A DNA stretch of 64,000 nucleotides, from contig NC_133158.1 in the NCBI RefSeq assembly GCF_040802235.1, positions 154,330,401 through 154,394,400 of the forward strand, written 5' to 3'. Below, piece by piece: positions 9,360-19,655 of this stretch. Position numbers and translations under genes: made by a program. This stretch comes from Manis javanica (Eukaryota; Chordata; Mammalia; Pholidota; Manidae). The notes beneath the pieces were generated by a model. That model made no database searches, was not told the origin of the DNA, and saw only the letters and a program-made list of their open reading frames with translations. Position 1 is the first letter of the stretch. Every line of letters begins with the position of its first letter.

Positions 9360-10258
9360 CTAGAGCAGTCCCTGTAGGATGCCCTGTAGAGGTGGTTTGT
9401 GGGAAGCAAAATCCCTCAGCTTTTGCTTGTCTGGGAATTGTTTAATCCCGCCATCATATTTAAATGATAGTCGTGCTGGATACAGTATCCTTGGTTCAAG
9501 GCCCTTCTGTTTCATTGCATTAAGTATATCATGCCATTCTCTTCTGGCCTGTAGGGTTTCTGTCGAGAAGTCTGATGTTAGCCTGATGGGTTTTCCTTTA
9601 TAGGTTAACTTTTTCTCTCTAGCTGCCTTTAAAACTCTTTCCTTGTCCTTGATCCTTGCCATTTCAATTACTATGTGTCTTGGTGTTGTCCTCCTTGGAT
9701 CCTTTCTGTTGGGGGTTCTGTGTAAATCCATGGTCTGTTCTATTATTTCCTCCCCCAGTTTGGGGAAGTTTTCAGCAATTATTTCTTCAAAGAGACTTTC
9801 TATCTTTCTATCCCTTTTCCTCTTTCTTCTTCTTCTGGTACCCCTATAATACGAATATTATTCCTTTTGGTTTGGTCACATAGTTCTCTTTGTGTTGTTT
9901 CATTTCTGGAGATCCTTTTATCTCTCTCTATGTCAGCTTCTGTACGTTCCTGTTCTCTGGCTTCTATTCCTTCAATGGCCTCTTGCATCCTATCCATTCT
10001 GCTTATAAATCCTTCCAGGGATTGTTTCACTTCTGTGCTCTCCTTCCTGACATCTGTGATCTCCCTCCGGACTTCATCCCATTGCTCTTGCATTTTTCTC
10101 TGCATCTCATCCCATTGCTCTTGCATTTTTCTCTGCATCTCTGTCAGCATGTTCATGATTTTTATTTTGAATTCTTTTTCAGGAGGACTGGTTAGGTCTG
10201 TCTCCTTCTCAGGTGTTGTGTCTGTGATCTTTGCCTGCCTGTAGTTTTGTCTTTTCAT
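9360..10258 (-). pseudogene. L1 ORF1 (RNA-binding chaperone), broken by one frameshift
   Basis: L1 ORF1p is a trimeric RNA-binding protein that coats L1 RNA. The N-terminal part (10258-9800) begins [10 protein letters not shown], carries a long heptad coiled coil and enters the RRM ([10 protein letters not shown]). It then meets a stop at 9800. The rest (RRM end and C-terminal domain, RPARL-like segment, through 9360) is open in another frame. Comparison with copy 2 shows that an 8-bp tandem duplication (9797-9804 and 9805-9812) causes the shift. The coiled coil also has an in-frame 33-bp duplication (10078-10110, 10111-10143) absent from copy 2. Summed length is about 300 codons, near normal for the family. 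Confidence 0.9.
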
Positions 10259-11380
10259 GGTGATAGAGATAGTTTGCAGGGCTGGTACAAGTGACCTCTG
10301 GAAGAGCTTCCGTTCTTGTTGGTTTGTGGCCTTCCTCTCCTGGGAGAATAGCTACCTCTAGTGGCTTGTGCTGGGCAGTTGTGTGCAGATAGGGCTTCTG
10401 CTTCCTGCCTGGTTGCTATGGGGTTTATCTCCGCTGTAGCTGTGGGCGTGACCTGGCTGGGGCTGCTCCTCCAAAATGGTGGAGCCCTGTTGGAGGGGGA
10501 GCGGCCGGGAGGCTGTTTATCTCCATAAGGGGCCTCTGTGCTCCCTGCTGCCCAGGGGGTTAGAGTGCCCAGCGATCCCCAGATTCCCTGCCTCTGGTCT
10601 AAGTGTCCTGTCCTGCCCCTTTAAGACTTCCAAAAAGCACTCTCCAAACCAAAGCAACAACAGCAGCAATGAGAGAGGGAACAGAAAAAAAAAAAAAAAA
10701 AAAGGAAAAAACACGCGATTTTTTTTTTTTCCCTCAGGCACCAGTCCCAGGCACCTGCTCACTGGTCCTGCTGCCCTGCCTCCCTAGCACCGGGGTCCCT
10801 GTCCCTTCAAGGCTTCCAAAAAGCACCCGCCCACCGGTCCTGCAGTGAAAAACGCGCGATATTCTTTGTCTTCAGGCGCCGGTCCCAGGCACCCTCTCAC
10901 CGTTCCTGCTGCTCTGCCTCCCTGGCACCAGAGTCCCTGTCCCTTTAAGGCTTCCAAAAAGCACTCGCCAAAAAGAGAAAAAAAAAAGGGGAAAAGCGCG
11001 CGATTTCCTCTGTCCTCAGGCACCGATCTCAGGCACCCGCCCACGGGTCCCGCCACCCTGCCTCCCTAGCAACGGGGTCCCTGTCCCTTTAAGGCTTCCA
11101 AAAAGCACTCGCCAAAAAAAAAAAAAAACCGCTCCGGTTTCTTTCCACCCACCGGGAGCCGGGGGAGGGGCGCTCGGGTCTCACCGGGCCAGGGCTTGTA
11201 TCTTACCCCTTTCGCAAGGTGCTGGGTTCTTGCATGTGTGGATGTGGTCTGGATGTTGTCTTGTGTCCTCTCGTCTCTATTTTAGGAATAGTTTTGTTTG
11301 TTATATTTTCATAGCTCTATGTGTTTTTGGGAGGAGATTTCCACTGCTCTACTCACGCCGCCATCTTGGCTCCGCCTCAA
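10259..11380 (-). promoter_or_regulatory. L1 copy 1 5'UTR / internal promoter region
   Basis: About 1.1 kb between the element start and ORF1, GC-rich with many CpGs, as in L1 internal promoters. It begins with GGCGGAGCCAAGATGGCGGC, which contains a YY1-type AAGATGGCGGC near +10, known to position the start site in other L1s. It holds about 3.5 tandem monomers. Promoter function is inferred from position and family. Confidence 0.7.
10611..11135 (-). repeat. Tandem monomers in the L1 copy 1 5'UTR
   Basis: Units beginning CCCTGTCCCTTTAAGGCTTCC (or close variants) start at 10611, 10797, 10935 and 11079, giving lengths of 186, 138, 144 and a partial ~57 bp. Each contains an A-rich linker, a CGCGCGAT-type CpG cluster and a CAGGCACC block. 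The first is lengthened by A and T homopolymers. Copy 2 has a single such unit (about 50609-50780). The layout recalls monomeric mouse L1 promoters but the sequence is unrelated as far as I can tell. Confidence 0.8.
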
Positions 11381-11395
11381 GTTTGGAGCTTTTTT
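11381..11395. repeat. Right target-site duplication of L1 copy 1
   Basis: GTTTGGAGCTTTTTT, partner of 3132-3146, one mismatch in 15. Confidence 0.65.
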
Positions 11396-11580
11396 ACACA
11401 TTATTTTATAATCCTCATGATAACTTAGGTCTTTTTCACAAATCAGGAAACTATGGTTCAAAGAAATTAAGTAACTCATCCAAACTCATACAGTTAGTGA
11501 GATTTGGAGCAGACCTCTTGTGCTCTGGAACTGGCATTCGAATGCAAGTCCATAGATATCAGAGCCTGATTTCTGAACTG
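11396..11580 (-). repeat. MIR, part 2 (split by L1 copy 1)
   Basis: Minus-strand MIR with the decayed core 'CAAATCAGGAAACTATGGTT' followed by 'AAGTAACTCATCCAAACTC' and 'CAGTTAGTGAG'. It continues the fragment at 3085-3131. Confidence 0.7.
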
Positions 11581-11859
11581 AAATGATAAACAATGAGTAG
11601 CCAGTATAACATGAAAGGAAGAGCTCCAGGAGGGACCCAAATGACTCTCTCCTATGTGATCTGGAATAAGTAATGCAACCTTTTGTTCCTAGATTTTATC
11701 ACAGTCTATCTCTGCGTATCTGTCCTGCCTGAATAGTATCCCTTTTCTGAGTCTATCCTTTACTCTCTAATGCCTAAAATTTACCTGTCATAGATCTCCA
11801 AAGCTCTGCTTCCTCCTGTCTAAATTTAGAAGACTTTAAAACAAATGAATTCAAGAGTC
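11581..11859. other. Unannotated intergenic sequence
   Basis: Unique-looking DNA with no recognised repeat or gene. Confidence 0.4.
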
Positions 11860-11868
11860 AGCTTTGTT

Positions 11869-12022
11869 CATGGAGAATATAGTCAATGATTCTGTACCTT
11901 CTTACTATGTTGAGAGATAGTAACCCCACTAGAGGGGATGAGGATTTAATAATATGGGTAACTGTTGTGTTGTACATTTGACTAACAGAAGATTGTGTAT
12001 CAATGATACATTAATAAAAAAA
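11869..12022 (+). mobile_element. Short L1-type 3' end
   Basis: A 5'-truncated 3' end with 'GAGAGATAGTAACCCCACTA', 'GGATTTAATAATATGGGTAA' and a terminal AATAAAAAAAA. It is related to the insertion at 25461-25749. AGCTTTGTT (11860-11868 and 12031-12039) probably marks an eroded target duplication. No coding content. Confidence 0.6.
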
Positions 12023-12174
12023 AGAGTATTAGCTTTGTTAAAGGTATGTATTTTATAGGGTAGCTTCCCAAACTACAGTACCTTAAATGAAAATGAATTT
12101 TAGGTACTGAAAAGAGATGAACACTTGGCAGTCAAGAGAAGTCCTCCTGGTATGCCTCAACTATGACATCCAGG

Positions 12175-12335
12175 GTTACCCAAACTTTAGTATATTCATG
12201 GTAACACCTGAGAGTTTGTTAAACATAGATTCTGAGTCAGTAGGTCTTGGTGAAGCCTGAGATTCTTATAGTCCCAGCAAGTACCCAGGTAATACTTAAA
12301 CGCTGCTCATCCCCAGACAAACTTGTAAATCATTC
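12175..12335 (-). mobile_element. MER5A-like hAT-Charlie MITE
   Basis: Shows 'CCCAAACTTTAGT', 'GAGTCAGTAGGTCTTGG', 'AAGCCTGAGATTCTTATAG' and 'CCAGGTAATACTTAAACGC', the opposite orientation to the copy at 1065-1245. It is non-coding and heavily diverged. Confidence 0.6.
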
Positions 12336-14754
12336 ACTCCTTCTACAGGCTGAGTCCATCTTCTTTTGTCTATGATTCTTCTCATATTTTTATTTGTTAA
12401 ATATCAAATTTCAGGTTCTTGCTGCCCTCTTGGGTTGACCCAAGAGGTATCCCTTACTTTCTTGCAAGCTCTCCTGTACACTAACAAAGATGTATTATAT
12501 GTAACCCAAAATATCTAGTGTTTTAGGATCATCCAAACCTGCATAATTGCTTTTCCAGTTAAACAAATTTTTTAATTACCTAAAAAATTTTAAAAAACTA
12601 AGACTTTACCTTAAGAGGATCAGAAATAATATGAGGACAGGAAGAATATTGAGAATTAAGAATTCCACTTCCTTTTTTCAAACTTGTTTTTATTCTCAAA
12701 AATCTGGCCTGGGGCAACATAAAGGCCAACCTGGCACTACAGACAAATGCTTTCTATTAAAGTCTTTTCCAATTAGCAAGCGCTACATAGAAGTGAGAGT
12801 CAACATCCTACATCATCCCACCTAACTCACATTCAAAATAAATACTACTAGGTCCTACACTTTGGGGAGGTTGAAAAACAAGAAGCAAGATTTGTGGTCA
12901 AAATAAGCTTGCATCTTTTTATTTCCTAAAAAATTATTTTTTAGTAAGTGTAAGTTTTAAAAAACCATGAATTTAGAACTAAAGGTAGCTCACTTTTATT
13001 AATCTACAAGTGAAAAATGCTTATCAGTATCAGACATATCTCAATAGATTTTTTGTTTATATCCTTTATCATTTTCAATAAAAAAGGAATGCAGGATTGA
13101 AATCATTGTTTTGTAAGTCTATCTGAGTGGAAGTTTAAAGAATGACTTACTTCTGACTTTCTTTGTATTAAACTGGGAGGCGGTGGGTCAAAATCTCCTT
13201 TTACAATTACTTTTCAAAAAGTCTCCATGTAGCTTCTAGTTCCTCGCTATTTAGAGAAAAGTCCAGGGAGTTGTTAAAACTGAAGATCTTAGGCCCCACT
13301 TTAAAATTACTAAGTCAGAATCCACATATTAAGAGGATCATCAGATGATTCCAATGCATATTTACTCTTTCTTAGATGGGAAGAACAGAACTCAATGACA
13401 AAGTTTAAAAGTTACAATAATAAAAACGTAGCTGTATATTAAAAAGAGATGCTATCAATTCTTTCCCAACACATCAGCATTAAGTATTTTCATACTAAAA
13501 TAGATACTCCTAAGGTAAATAATACTGTAGAGGAGCACCAATCATTTAGCATTCCTTTATAATATGATTTACTGTGTGACGTAAAGTTCTATTTCTTATT
13601 ATTTTATATATTTCATAAAACATGTATGACATGGATCCATATATAATAAATCAGAAAATACTTTTAAACTCAATTAAACGTGTGTAATTATTTCAGAGTT
13701 TTTAACAGGAACCTGAAGTAATGGGTTTAACTATAATAGGAAGAAAGCCATGACTGTAAGTGCAGAAATAAGAATTAAGTAATTGATTTCCATTTTTGAA
13801 ACATTTGAGATCAGACGACTAAAATAATAGTCATCGATTGTGACATAGGTGTTTCTTTTTCACTCTGGTCCAGATCATATAACATTATTATTGTCTTTCT
13901 CTTTCTGTCTTGGTATGTGTCATCTTCCTATTTAGTTGTTTTCCCTACATTGAACCTAATTCCTACCATTATTCCCAATAAGCAATTCCTTCTCTGTTTC
14001 TTTATATTTATTTAGTCTTTATCTTTTCCATGCTTATCCCTACTATCTGGCCATTTCTTTAAACAAAGCTTATTTATTTATTGCATATTAATTGTTGTCT
14101 TTGTTCCTTCCCCATTCCTTACCTACCCTGGACCTTTCCTTCACCCTAAGCACATGCACACATGCACAGTTTTGCCTCTCTCATCACACTTCATACTAAA
14201 ATACATTTCCTGGCCCAGGTGTTTTGGACAACTATCACCTCCCCTTCTCATGGAAAATCCCTCAAGATTACACTCACGACTAAATCTTCCAAAGACCTAG
14301 CATAGTACATTGCATGTAAGAGGCACCAAGTGAACACACTAAATTAATTAAAAACTAGAAAAAGAAAAACAACTCAAAAAGGGCCTCTAGATGCTAATGC
14401 AAGCTATTCCTAGGTAGCAACTAGGAAAATTTTTAGTCTAATCTTTATCATTTCAAATTGTCCATAGATTGTTAAGAGGGATTTCCAGTCTACCTATCAA
14501 TCCATTATTACAAGCCAACTTTTAATGATATCAATCTACAGTAATCTAGCTTGTTTATTCAGCCATTGTAAGGCACTGGCCACTGGGGATACAAAAGTGA
14601 TTAAGAATGTATGAAGCAGTGAAAGAATAGAGAAAGAGGTCAACTTTCCTGGGGAGATCAGGAAGACTGAGTGGGCTTTTTAAAATTTTATTTTAATGTA
14701 TTTAATTTCTTTTTTTTTTTGACTAGTTAATGCATTCCCATGATTCAAAATTTG
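12336..14754. other. Intergenic sequence with minor repeat relics
   Basis: Mostly unassignable AT-rich DNA. A MER5A-like scrap lies at about 13255-13365 ('GTTGTTAAAACTGAAGATCTTAGGC'-like text) and an L2-like end near 14285-14350. No credible gene; open frames are short and featureless. Confidence 0.45.
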
Positions 14755-15612
14755 AAAAGAATAACAAAATAATACAAACACTGACAACAATAAAGCCTGG
14801 TGAGGATGTGGAGCAATAGGAACTCTCATTCCTTGCTGGTAGAAATGCAAAATTTATAGTTACTCTAGAAGACAGTTCAACAGTTTCTTACAAAACTAAA
14901 CATACTTTTACCATACTACACAGCAATTGTACTCCTGGGTATTTGCCCAAATGAGCTGAAAACTCACGTCCACACAAGAACCTGCACACAGATGTATGCA
15001 ACAAGTTTATTCATAATTGCCAAAACCTGGAAGCAACCAAGATGTCCTTCAGTAAGTGAATGGATAACCAAAACTGTACTACATCCAGACAACAGAATAT
15101 TATTCTACACTAAAAAGAAATGAGCTATCAAGCCATGAAAAAACATGGGAGAACCTTATTACTAAGTGAAAGTGCCTTATCTGAAAGTGATACTTACTGC
15201 AGCACTCCAAATATATGACATTCTGGAAAAGACAAAACTATGACAGTAAACAGATCAGTAGTTAACAGGAGTTAGGGGAGAGTAAGGGATGAATAGGCAA
15301 AGTACAGAGGATTTTTAGCACAGTCGAACTACTCTGTGTGCTACTATAAAAAGTGGATACATGTCATTATACATTTGTCAAAACCCATAAAATGTACAAC
15401 ACCAAGAGTGAGCCCTAAGGTAAACTATGGACTTTGGGTAACTATGACATGTCGGGCTAGGTTCATCAATTGTAACAAATGTACCTCTCAGTTTGGGATT
15501 TTGATAGTGGGTGAGGCTGGAGCATATGGAGGCAGGGAGTATATGGATATATGAGAACTCTGTGTACTTTCTCCTCAATTTTTCTGTGAATCTAAAAGTT
15601 AAAAAAACAGTA
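14755..15612 (+). mobile_element. Old L1 (L1M-type) 3' end
   Basis: Sense-strand relic of the ORF2 C-terminal region and 3'UTR: 'GGTGAGGATGTGGAGCAATA', 'TGTACTCCTGGGTATTTGCC', 'CTGGAAGCAACCAAGATGTCC' and an end near TCTAAAAGTTAAAAAAACAG. The reading frame is destroyed. Divergence suggests an early mammalian L1M family. Confidence 0.8.
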
Positions 15613-17760
15613 TAGTGAAATGTATTGTTCTCATCCTTGATCCCTGGCTGCTCAAGTGTCCTTTCCACATGCCCAATGTTTCTATTTTCCAGAGTGTACT
15701 TCCAGGGATTTTGAGGTATGTGCAAACTATGTATATTATATATCATATCTATTGGTATTATTTCCCTCATTTATCCTCCAGTAGTAGTGTACTACACTGT
15801 TTTGCACCTTACTTTTTTCATCTAATGATATACCTGGAAGATTTTTCCATATTGATACAAAAAGAGCATCCTTCTTCTTTTTTATAGCTATAGAGCTTTG
15901 TATGAATGAAAAATAATTTATTTAGTAGTCTATTGATAGACATGGAAGATATTTCTAATCTTTGCTATTACAAAAAACTGACAATGAATGACGTTGTACC
16001 TATGTCATTTTGCAAATAGGTATATGTATTTGTAAGGATAAAGTCCTAGAAATGGAATTGTTAGGTCAAAAAATACATGCATTTGTAATTTTAATATATA
16101 TTTCCAAATTTTCCTTTATGTAGAATTGTACCAAATTACACTCCCTATGGCAAAGTATGACTGAGATAGATTCAGCAGGAATGTATAATCAAACCTGTGA
16201 ATCTTTTCCAATTTTCTTTTAAAAAATAGTGTTATGTTATAGTTTCAATTTCCATTTCTCCCATTACAAGTTAAGCATACATAAATATTTGAAAGCCACT
16301 TGTATCTCCTTTTCTTTGAACTGTCTATCTGTACCATTTGTTCATTTTTCTACTGAATTTTTGGTCATTTTCTTACTAATTCACAGGTACTCTTTACATA
16401 TTAAGGAAATTAGCCTTTATCTGTAAGAGTTACAAAGAGTTTTCTGATTCACTTGTCTTTGGCGCTATATCAAGGGATTTTTGCCATACAGATTTTCTAA
16501 AATACACTTGAATTTATCAATGTTTTTTTATAGCTTCAGTAATTTTTGTCACAGAAGACCTTATCACTACAGGTGATTTTTTTTAAACTTCACATAAAAA
16601 TATTATGACTACTGTTTTCATAGTTACATTTTTTACATTTAAATTTTTGAGTCATTTTTAATTTCTCATGATGCAGGGTAAAAAAGTATAGCTGCACTTC
16701 TTTTTTTTTCAATTAATCCAACACTATCTTGTTTTCCCACACCATCACCTCTGGTACAAGGTGTCACTTTTATCATATACTAAATTCTTACAGGTCCACT
16801 TTTATGCTATTTTTCCATTGAATTTTTTTTTACTCTTCATATACCAGTACCACACTGTTTTAATTATTGTAGCCTTATAACATGTTTTAACTTTAGCTAG
16901 GTGTGTATCTGTCATTACTCTTCTTCTCCAGGGTTTTTCTAGCCATACTTTCTTATTTTTCTACATTAATTTTAGAATCATCTTGTCTAGTTTGGAAAAA
17001 TCCTATTGATTAACAATACTGTTGCTAAGGGTAGACCTTAAATGTCCTAATCACAGATACACAAAAATGCTAACTGTGTGAGGTGATATATGATATTAAC
17101 TAATCTTACTGAGGGAATCATTTTGCAATATGTATATATATATATGTGTGTATATATATATATGTATACATATATATCAAACCATCACACATATACCTTA
17201 AATTGACACAGTGTTCTATGTCAATTATAGTTCAATAAAGCTGGGAAGAATCCTATTGGTATTTCTGTTAGGATAATATTAATTTATATGTTAATTTTGA
17301 AAGAATTGATGACTTTAATGGTTTTGAACCTTTCTTCCAAATTAATGATATGCCTGTCTACTTGTTCAAGTCTCTTCTGTTCATTGGTTGTGTTTTTATA
17401 TTTATTTTACACATCTTGTTTCTTGCTAAGTTTACTCCTAATATGTTATCTTTCTTATTTTACAAATGGAGTATTTTCTTCCATTATGTTTTCTATATTG
17501 TCATTTGTTTCTTAGAAAGCTATTATTTTCCAACAGAGCCACCCAATTGAATTATTTCACTATTAGTAGCTTAGTAGCAGTCTTAAAAATTTGATTGTCA
17601 CTGTTTTTATGGCTTACAATTATGTCTCCTTTGATAGGGATCATTTTACTTATTCTTTTCTGATTTGTATTACTTGCATCAAAAGATTTTGACTAGTATC
17701 TTGGCAACAACAACTGTGGTGATAATGAACACCTTTATCTTGTTCCAAAAGAATTTGAAT
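15613..17760 (-). mobile_element. Old L1 (L1M-type), minus strand, with a nested L1 end
   Basis: Antisense L1 ORF2 and 3'UTR relic: 'CCTAGAAATGGAATTGTTAGGTC' in shortened form near 16045, 'CCAGTACCACACTGTTTTAATTA' near 16845, and RT-domain text up to 17760. It is interrupted at 17009-17248 by a younger L1 3' end in the opposite orientation, flanked by a 10-bp duplication of the host L1. All frames are broken. Confidence 0.75.
17009..17248 (+). mobile_element. L1 (L1MA-type) 3' end nested in another L1
   Basis: Starts near GGGTAGACCTTAAATGTCC and ends TTCAATAAAGCTGGGAAG, the familiar L1MA 3' terminus. It contains an expanded TA/TG microsatellite (17129-17177). The flanking AATCCTATTG (16999-17008 and 17249-17258) is a perfect 10-bp target-site duplication. 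Inserted opposite to its host L1. Confidence 0.8.
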
Positions 17761-19500
17761 CTTGAAGGATGAGTATGAGTTACAACTTTTGATTTTTAGT
17801 ACCAGAAACCACTGGAGCATGCTGTATCAAAATGAGGAGAATTTATTATATAGAGACAGGGCGTCGCAAAAATTCAAGGGCAACTAAAACTATGGGAGTG
17901 AGAGTGGTGTCTGGCTCTCTATGCCTTCTGTTTCTCTTCATATGTCTGCTTCATTCTTTCCTAGTTAGTTTTCTGCCACTCAGTCACATTAGAGGAAAAT
18001 GGTTCACCCACAGTTACTAAGTTGCATGCTACAGATCAGACCACAAAGTCATATTTTTCCTCAGTCCACAAAGAAAGGAGTCTGACAGTTCTTTCCTGGT
18101 CCAACCAACTGTGATGATGAGAATAGGGTCACCTTACAAACATGGCTATGGGGAGGCAGGGATAGGGAGCGAATATTTAATGATGTATTTTGAGCTGAGC
18201 ATTTACTCCAAAAGGCAAGTCTACTATAGTGTACAAAAATGTACATACATAAATAAACATGTAATTCAGGAAGCTAAACAGCACTTGGTTGTGATTTCTG
18301 AAAGCATGTGAGCTTCTCTAAGATCCTCTGCCCTTAGGTTCGTTTCTCTAAAAGCAGAACCTGACACAGGGATTGGGATGCATGTCAATTATCAAGGGAG
18401 TGCCTTGATAGTAAGGGAAAATAGTAAGGGAAAGAGTTAAGCAGGATTGGGAAGAAGAAAGAGCCAAGGAAGAGTCTCAGGTAAAGTCCAGTCATGGCCT
18501 GATCTACAAGGCTCCTTTGCAGAGTTTTCACCCTTTGATGTGAGAAAGTGGACTTTTTATATTCCCTTAGTAGTCAGTTATTGAGAGGGATGCCTAGAAT
18601 TCTGTCCTAGATCAGGAGGAATTTTAGGAAGATTTACATATATGAAAAAATAATGAGACATAAGAGCATTAAACTAGTGTACCATACTGGAGATTTCAGA
18701 GGACAGTCATAGAATTAAACGCTAGTAAAATACTCCAAAAACTTGATAATGGTGCTTAATATCTTTGCTCATTTATTGAGTGGGGTTTGAAAGAATTTCC
18801 ACCAACACCAAGGGAAGTTGAAGAGATAACAATGATAAATTGTTCTAAATAACATAAAGCAAAGACTAAAAGAAATACCAACGATATCGTGTTGCTAATA
18901 GGCAGATCCACTAGACAAGAATGGGAAGGGAAAGCCACAGAGTCCTTTGCCTACACATTCGTTTCCTTGGTGCAAGTGGGTATTGTTCTGTACCCCATGG
19001 CAGGATTAGAAATACCGCCAGGGAACAAGTACACAAAGTTGTTATGGAAACCAGAATGCTTCAGCTCAGAGTTATTTACAGGGAACTTTCAGGATTATCA
19101 CATTCAATAAAACCAACGGTTTGGCTCCACTCAGTACCAATGCAGCCCAATCAAGAATCTATTTTGAAGGGTCCTTCAATCAGCTAGACTCAAGAATTAG
19201 TGGATGGGAGTCCCATGGCAAAGTGTAATTTGTGTGTCATTTCTGTATTATGTATTTGATGCTTGTTTGCACTTGCCCCAACCATTGTGCTAGTTTCCGT
19301 AGTATAAGAACAAGGTAGCTGTGGATGGCTACCATGGGTGGGGAAAGACTTCCTCCCACGTAACTACTGTCTGTGTTGCCCAATACTGGGAGACTGCAGG
19401 ACTTGTCTCTTCACATTCAACTCACTTTGAGGCTTGGCAGTAACCACTTGCCTCTGGCAATCATTTTTGTTCTTAATTGTGAATTGGAATTTTTCCACTA
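17761..19500. other. Intergenic region upstream of ANKUB1
   Basis: No gene recognised. At 18335-18560 an old LTR- or L1-like repeat may be present ('GTTTCTCTAAAAGCAGAACCTG'-like text) but I cannot name it. No CpG island is visible upstream of ANKUB1, so the promoter is probably CpG-poor. Confidence 0.4.
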
Positions 19501-19565
19501 TCCAAGAGGATCTTTGCAAAAAGTTGTGGAGTTTGTTTTCTGCCTTTTTTGTTGTTGTTGAGAAA

Positions 19566-19655
19566 ATGAGGATTTTCATCGCCTTTGAAGGATCGTTTGA
19601 ACCGTTTGATGTTTCAGCAGATGAAACTGTAGGGGCTGTCAAGCTGATGATACAG
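19566..19655 (+). CDS. ANKUB1: ANKUB1 coding exon 1 (residues 1-30)
   Basis: ATG at 19566 begins the conserved [15 protein letters not shown]. The exon ends ...ATACAG with donor GTATGT, phase 0. A T-rich run ending in AG just before the ATG (19560-19562) could be an acceptor for an upstream non-coding exon, so the transcription start is undefined. Confidence 0.92.

Larger units (their letters stand above)
3147..11380 (-). mobile_element. Full-length L1 retrotransposon (copy 1) with retroviral 3' tail
   Basis: An ~8.2-kb L1 on the minus strand. The 5' end is near 11380 (sense start GGCGGAGCCAAGATGGCGGC). It is followed by a ~1.1-kb CpG-containing 5'UTR with tandem monomers, ORF1 (10258-9360, frameshifted), ORF2 (9191-5349, intact), a G-rich 3'UTR on the sense strand and the usual L1 3' end at about 5008. 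A further ~1.85 kb not typical of L1 follows: an A-rich tract, a segment at 4810-4971, an A-tract at 4797-4809, an env/LTR-like segment at 3154-4796, then a poly(A). It is flanked by a 15-bp near-perfect target duplication and lies inside a MIR. The intact ORF2 and single ORF1 lesion indicate a fairly recent insertion. No RNA or activity data are available here. Confidence 0.93.

Noticed and set aside
10476-11069. Overlapping frames on both strands with Ala/Pro/Lys-rich peptides
   Set aside because: They arise from the GC-rich tandem monomers of the L1 5'UTR; no family match and they repeat with the monomers.
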